Shown: positions 60,000 to 64,000 of the stretch, piece after piece
Layout of the letters: the number at the start of each line of letters is the position of its first letter
Position numbering within the stretch: the stretch's first letter is position 1
Assembly: GCA_024362935.1 (NCBI GenBank)
Contig: JANCRA010000033.1
Coordinates: 4,731,001-4,795,000, forward strand
DNA: 64,000 nucleotides
Direction: 5' to 3'
Source: Setophaga petechia
Taxonomy: Eukaryota > Chordata > Aves > Passeriformes > Parulidae
Notes under the pieces: generated by a model
Databases searched by the model: none
Told to the model about the DNA's origin: nothing
The model's input: only the letters and a program-made list of their open reading frames with translations
Translations under genes and position numbers: made by a program

Positions 60000-60270
60000 C
60001 CTCCCTTTCCCCCCATCACTGACAGCCGTGTAAAAATGCAAAGCGCTTCAGCAAGGCGGGGAGGAGGCGCTGCCTTCGAGATAACGCAGCACATCCGCGA
60101 CCCGGGGCGAGCAGGAATTCGCGGCTCCCAAACTCCGCTAATGAGAGCAACCCCGCGCTCGGCGGCAATGTTAATCAATTAGGCACACCGAGTATTAATG
60201 ATGTTCTTTAGCCTAATTAGATTAGCAGCACACGAGCACGGCCGCTCGGGTTTTCCCCCTGCAGCTCGCA
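60000..60270. promoter_or_regulatory. Candidate conserved non-coding element (TAAT-rich enhancer type)
   Basis: A complex, CpG-containing stretch set in AT-rich, CpG-poor DNA. Between 60,165 and 60,235 it packs several homeodomain-type cores: TTAATCAATTAGGC, TATTAATGATG and CCTAATTAGATTAGC. The left part has CGCGACCCGGGGCGAGC and other CpG words. It lacks repeats and coding potential. This mix resembles deeply conserved developmental enhancers, but conservation itself cannot be seen here. Confidence 0.4.
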
Positions 60271-61345
60271 GGGAGGAGCATCACCCATCTGGCTGCTGCG
60301 GGATGCTCCGGGGGGAGGCGATTCCCCTGTGCCCACCCTGGGCACGGGCAGCACAGCAGCCAGGGATGGTTTCTAGCTGTCCCCACGGTTTTTGAATGTC
60401 TGAGTATGGAGGCAGAGGTTTGGCAGCTCTAGGTCTGTCCTGGGCTGCTCCCAGTGCCCACGGAGCTGGAGCTGTCCCAGCGGAGCTCTGGGAGGAGCAG
60501 ATGTTCTCCAGCTTCACAGCATCCTCCAGGAACCTAAAACTCATTCCCAGGAGCCACCTGGAAACTGCTGGGATCTCCAGGATAGCAAAATAAGAGAGCT
60601 ATGGAAAAATGAGAGGGGCCTTATCTCCAAGAGAAGAGCATCGTGAGATGTAGAGCAAGACAAGAAAAGAAGCAGATAAGGTGCCATGAACACTCACAAA
60701 TCCACTGACCTACAAAGTGTGAGGTACCTGAAAAACACTGATAAATTGGGCCTTCATCAGTTATCTGATTTATGCAGATGCAGGTAACACACTGCTGAGG
60801 GCCCAGCTCCCAGCACAGAGAAAATGAACGATGCTGCAGTGCCTTAATGAGGGAATATTCTTAGAGCAGATCCAACTGAAGTGCTAAAAGGATTGCACAA
60901 ATGATCTTCCCAGATTGCTGGTGGGGAATTGGGAATTATCACATTTAAAAAGAGAAAATTGGAAAAAAAGAGATAAAAATAAGGTTTTAAGCTATTGTTA
61001 AAGAAAGATGAACCATACCTCAGAAGGCCCCTGGCTGGGTTTCTTTAGCAGCTTGGGCTGTCTCTCAAGAGAAGCACAGGGAGCAGCAAATTTTGGAGTA
61101 GTTAAATGGACAACCCTCGATGTTTAAAAATCAAAAATCCATCCTTTTTTTTGGTGCATCAAGCTTAACCCTACTGATTTTCTTTTCCTTACAGAGTAAA
61201 ACAAAAGTAAGTGTCTACATCTCCCTAGACAAATCCTCTGCCAATTCCTCCTTAGGAATGAAAGCATGCAGAGACAACAAGCATTTCACTTTTTCTATTA
61301 AAAATGCTTTCATTGCTACTCTTTAGGTGGTAAATGTACAGTTAG
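60271..61345. other. Non-coding DNA, nothing recognised
   Basis: No gene, RNA or repeat family could be supported. Poly-A-like tracts near 60,955-60,985. Confidence 0.5.
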
Positions 61346-61541
61346 AATTGGCACAGGGTGCCCAGAGCAGCTGAGGCTCTCCTGGATCCCTGCAAGTGTC
61401 CAAGGCCAGGCTGGATGGGGCTGGGAGCACCCTGGGACAGTGGAAGGTGTCCCTGCCATGGCAGAGGGGTGGAATCAATGATCTTTGAGGTCCCTCCCAA
61501 CCCCAAGCATTCCATGGTTCCATGGTTCCATGATTCTATGA
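61346..61541 (+). mobile_element. CR1 LINE 3' fragment, relatively intact tail
   Basis: Plus-orientation CR1 tail: GGGTGCCCAGAGCAGCTGAG, then CAAGGCCAGGCTGGATGGGG, CTGGGACAGTGGAAGGTGTC, CCTGCCATGGCAGAGGGGTG, TTTGAGGTCCCTCCCAACCC, ending in repeated CCATGGTT and ATTCTATGA words. It is the longest CR1 piece in the window. Confidence 0.92.
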
Positions 61542-61545
61542 ACTA

Positions 61546-62784
61546 CAGGGCAGATTTTACCTGCAATGCCACAGAGGCTTGGGTAGCTCAGGATTTTCTG
61601 TCCTTCCCCCTGCAAGGCTTCATCTGTGATTTCATCAACTTCCAAAGCATTGCTCCACTTGGAACAGATTTTGTATTTTTAAAGCAGAAAGCCAGAATAG
61701 TAAGAGATCACATTTTTCACATTAGTTTGGAGCAGGGCACATTAGTATGTTGAACACTCATGTCTGGAGCTACAGTTTCTATAGTTACTCGTGCATCAGG
61801 GTTTCACTGAACTACTGCAATATTCATTTTACAGCAGCTCTGCTCCCCCCTTACTAGAAGGAGAGGTTTGTAAGAGAATTTGTGGTGAGTCCTCCCTTTG
61901 TGTGCACTTTAGGCTTCTCAGAGGACTCTCTTAACTGACAGAGTGTTACTTGGTAATGAAGCAGGCGAGATGTAACACCTCAGAAAATTCGAATTTAATG
62001 TGAGATTCACTCTTCTGTGCCTCTCTAGGAAACTGGATGGTGGGCTCCTGGCTGGAGAAGACATGCAGCACCTCATTAGAAGGAGAAGAATGGTCTCATT
62101 TTCCTCCTTTAAAATTGCTGCTTGCAGGTCAATATCGAAACTTGAGGGAAGACAACATTCTGGCATTTATTCTGTTCTAAAGAAAATTTTTTGGCAAGAG
62201 AAAATGCCAGCCCATTCTGCTTCCTCAAATTCCCTGGACTTGTGTGAAGGAAATCCATCTCTGCTCCCTGGCAGAGCCACAGCCACCCCTCACACCTCCT
62301 GGCCACCCTCACATTTGCTGGGTTGAGGTTGCCCTGGCTGGTAAAACACACACACTTCCCTTAACCTTCCACTCCTCTTTTTTCTGTTTGATTTTAAAGC
62401 AAGTTAGATCAATTATTAATTATGAGCCTGACACAGAGACCACTGGGCTCAATATAAAGTTTACCATGGAGCTCCACCTGGGCCAGAGCACCTGGGATTA
62501 TTCCTGTGCTCCAAACCAAACATCCTTTTAACCTCAGGAGAATCCAGGCAGGCTTGTCTCAGAGTGAGGTGAAAGGATCAGGCTAATAGCAACCCCAATT
62601 ATAACATCTGAAGAAAGAAAATCAAAATATAAAAACTTCCCTTTTTATATGAATGACAGCTCAGAGCCCTTCATCCCTGCTGGGGAAGGGAATGCTTGAA
62701 ATATGAATTTACCAGCTTTTTGTAGAAATAGTACAGCTGCTCTGTTTGAACCCTCACCTGTTGCACAGCTTTCTGCTTACAAGT
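61546..62784. other. Non-coding DNA, nothing recognised
   Basis: Mixed sequence with no recognised gene or repeat family. Confidence 0.5.
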
Positions 62785-62930
62785 TGTATATTTCCCATGG
62801 AAAAGTTGTATATTTCCCATGGAATAATGTATGACTAGATACATTATTTGTGTGTGTGTGTATATATATATATATATTTATATATTTATATATATATATA
62901 TATTTATGTGTGTGTGTGTATGTAGATACA
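62785..62930. repeat. Short duplication and TG/TA microsatellite
   Basis: GTTGTATATTTCCCATGG occurs twice in tandem (about 62,783-62,822). It is followed by (TG)n, (TA)n, TATATTTA-type repeats and another (TG)n to about 62,925. The tract yields a spurious Ile/Tyr-rich open frame on both strands. Confidence 0.9.
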
Positions 62931-63825
62931 TATAGATTTTACTTTTGGACCTTATTTGGATCTCATAAAAGGTATTTGTGGTTTTGCTGCTGCAAAGGTG
63001 GAACGCAGTGCACGGACTGGATTTCTGTCCTTTCTTCAAGCACCCGCTGCCAGCAGCACAGGGAGGTGCTGGCCATGGCACCGAGCTCCATTGCCATCTA
63101 GTGGCACCTTCCCAGCCCACCTGGCCCTGCACAAATCCCTGACCCACGGCCACCAGCAGGGGCTGGCTCTCGGAAAAAGAAGGGGGTTCATCCTTTTGCT
63201 GAAATCACATCATGCCAATCACCTTCTGTTTGGTTGGTGTTTATTTTTCTTTTCTGTGCTATATGAAGCTAAGCATGGAAAGTGAATTATCGGTGTTTGC
63301 TCCCATTCTTGTCCCTGGCACGAAGGCAGAGCTGCAGGGATGGGGCAGGGAAGCCAGAGGATGCAGGAGCTGGGACAGGGAGGAATGAGCCTCCCCTGCA
63401 CATCCCGGCGTAGGAGAGACTGAGGGTAGGGAGCTCTGCACAACCATCTGTGTGTCACTCAAAGCTTTTATTTACTGGCATTTCAAAACCTCCAGCAAGC
63501 TTCCAAACAAACCCCTCAGCAGAGAGGAATGGCTCATTGGCTGCCTGGGATGTTGCCACAGTAAATGCCATGCAGTTCCTGCCGCCTGCCCTGCCCCGGG
63601 CGCTCATTTGTGTCACCTCCCCGCGGCTCTGCTCAGCACCGACCCTGCTCGTTTGCAGTCCCCAGGGGCGTGAATGGCCCTGAGCTAACCACAGGTGACA
63701 CTCAGCTGCTGATCGTCACTTACCAGAGCAGGGCAGACACTCCATGGGCTGGCCTGTGGATGAAGAAGGGAAATGATTCTTCTTCCCCCTCAGGTTTTGT
63801 GTTGCTGAAAAGGCTCCTGAGGTAT
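62931..63825. other. Non-coding DNA, nothing recognised
   Basis: Moderately GC-rich, with no supported exon. Open frames up to about 109 codons are unlike known proteins. Confidence 0.5.
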
Positions 63826-64000
63826 TAAAAAGTCTTTTTTCCCAGCCCCGCGACCAAAGAAGTCGAGATTCCTCAGCTCTGCTTTTCAAGGTTGTTTATT
63901 TTCTCTTACCTATAACATTCTTTCTCTGACCTGCTGAGATCTGTCTGGCAGGTCAGTTCGTGGCACACTGACCACCCTTGGGGTGGTGTTGGCTTTTTAT
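63826..64000 (-). mobile_element. LTR (family 3), cut by the window edge
   Basis: Read on the minus strand from the edge: ATAAAAAGCCAACACCACCC (TATA-like at the very end of the window), then a GACCTGCCAGACAGATCTCA block, GAGAAAGAATGTTATAGG, GAAAATAAACAACC (polyadenylation signal, about 63,895-63,900) and a CGACTTCTTTGGTCGCGGGG region. TATA, then AATAAA about 100 bases on, then a U5-like segment is LTR order, and the wording resembles a common songbird LTR. The 5' part lies beyond 64,000, and the left end is estimated. Confidence 0.7.

Noticed and set aside
62850..63153. Ile/Tyr-rich membrane peptide on both strands
   Set aside because: It is a translation of the TA/TG microsatellite.
43253..63825. 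Exons of the neighbouring gene expected upstream of NTSR1 (for example an SLCO-type transporter)
   Set aside because: I looked for transporter-like hydrophobic exons with splice sites on both strands and found none that I could support.

Overview
The window looks like vertebrate nuclear DNA from a bird, most likely a songbird (inference). The reasons are a clear neurotensin-receptor first exon, CR1 LINE tails in both orientations, several endogenous-retrovirus solo LTRs of the kind common in passerines, GC-rich minisatellites, and mostly non-coding AT/GC-average DNA with no operons, phage or bacterial signatures.

Layout. (1) 1-27,807: non-coding DNA, read here as intron 1 and possibly downstream sequence of the minus-strand gene NTSR1. 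It carries ERV LTRs (5,687-6,088; 6,455-6,832; 17,530-17,905), CR1 fragments, a 44-bp minisatellite (12,590-13,105) and a 70-bp triplication (24,144-24,352). I found no later NTSR1 exon (TM5-TM7, C-tail), so they probably lie left of the window. (2) 27,808-28,473: NTSR1 coding exon 1 on the minus strand, 222 codons ending at a GT donor, in a CpG-rich island. Its upstream flank (28,660-29,270) is a CA-rich minisatellite that makes long meaningless open frames on both strands. (3) 29,280-33,500: ordinary non-coding DNA. (4) 33,500-42,650: a compositionally foreign block. It holds a possible LTR, a solo LTR with a perfect 6-bp target duplication, a split and degenerate copy of an RBM42-like RNA-recognition-motif region with one intact intron, homopolymer-rich repeats, an AT-rich patch, a 49-bp GC minisatellite, an orphan CpG island, a roughly 22-bp-phased CACGTG cluster, and a 3.8-kb tandem array of 27/28-bp units with an ~884-bp higher-order repeat. 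A nearly identical 59-bp direct repeat (33,890-33,948 and 42,588-42,646) sits on both sides of most of it. (5) 42,650-64,000: non-coding DNA with CR1 tails, another solo LTR (54,971-55,341), a TA/TG microsatellite, a GC-rich TAAT-containing element that resembles a conserved enhancer (about 60,000-60,270), and an LTR running off the right edge.

Only NTSR1 is supported as a functional protein-coding gene. The very long open frames at 28-29 kb, 36-38 kb and 38.8-42.6 kb come from stop-free tandem repeats or GC-rich sequence. The most unusual part is the 34-42.6 kb block: nested tandem arrays, an E-box array and a pseudogene fragment packed together about 6-14 kb upstream of the NTSR1 start.
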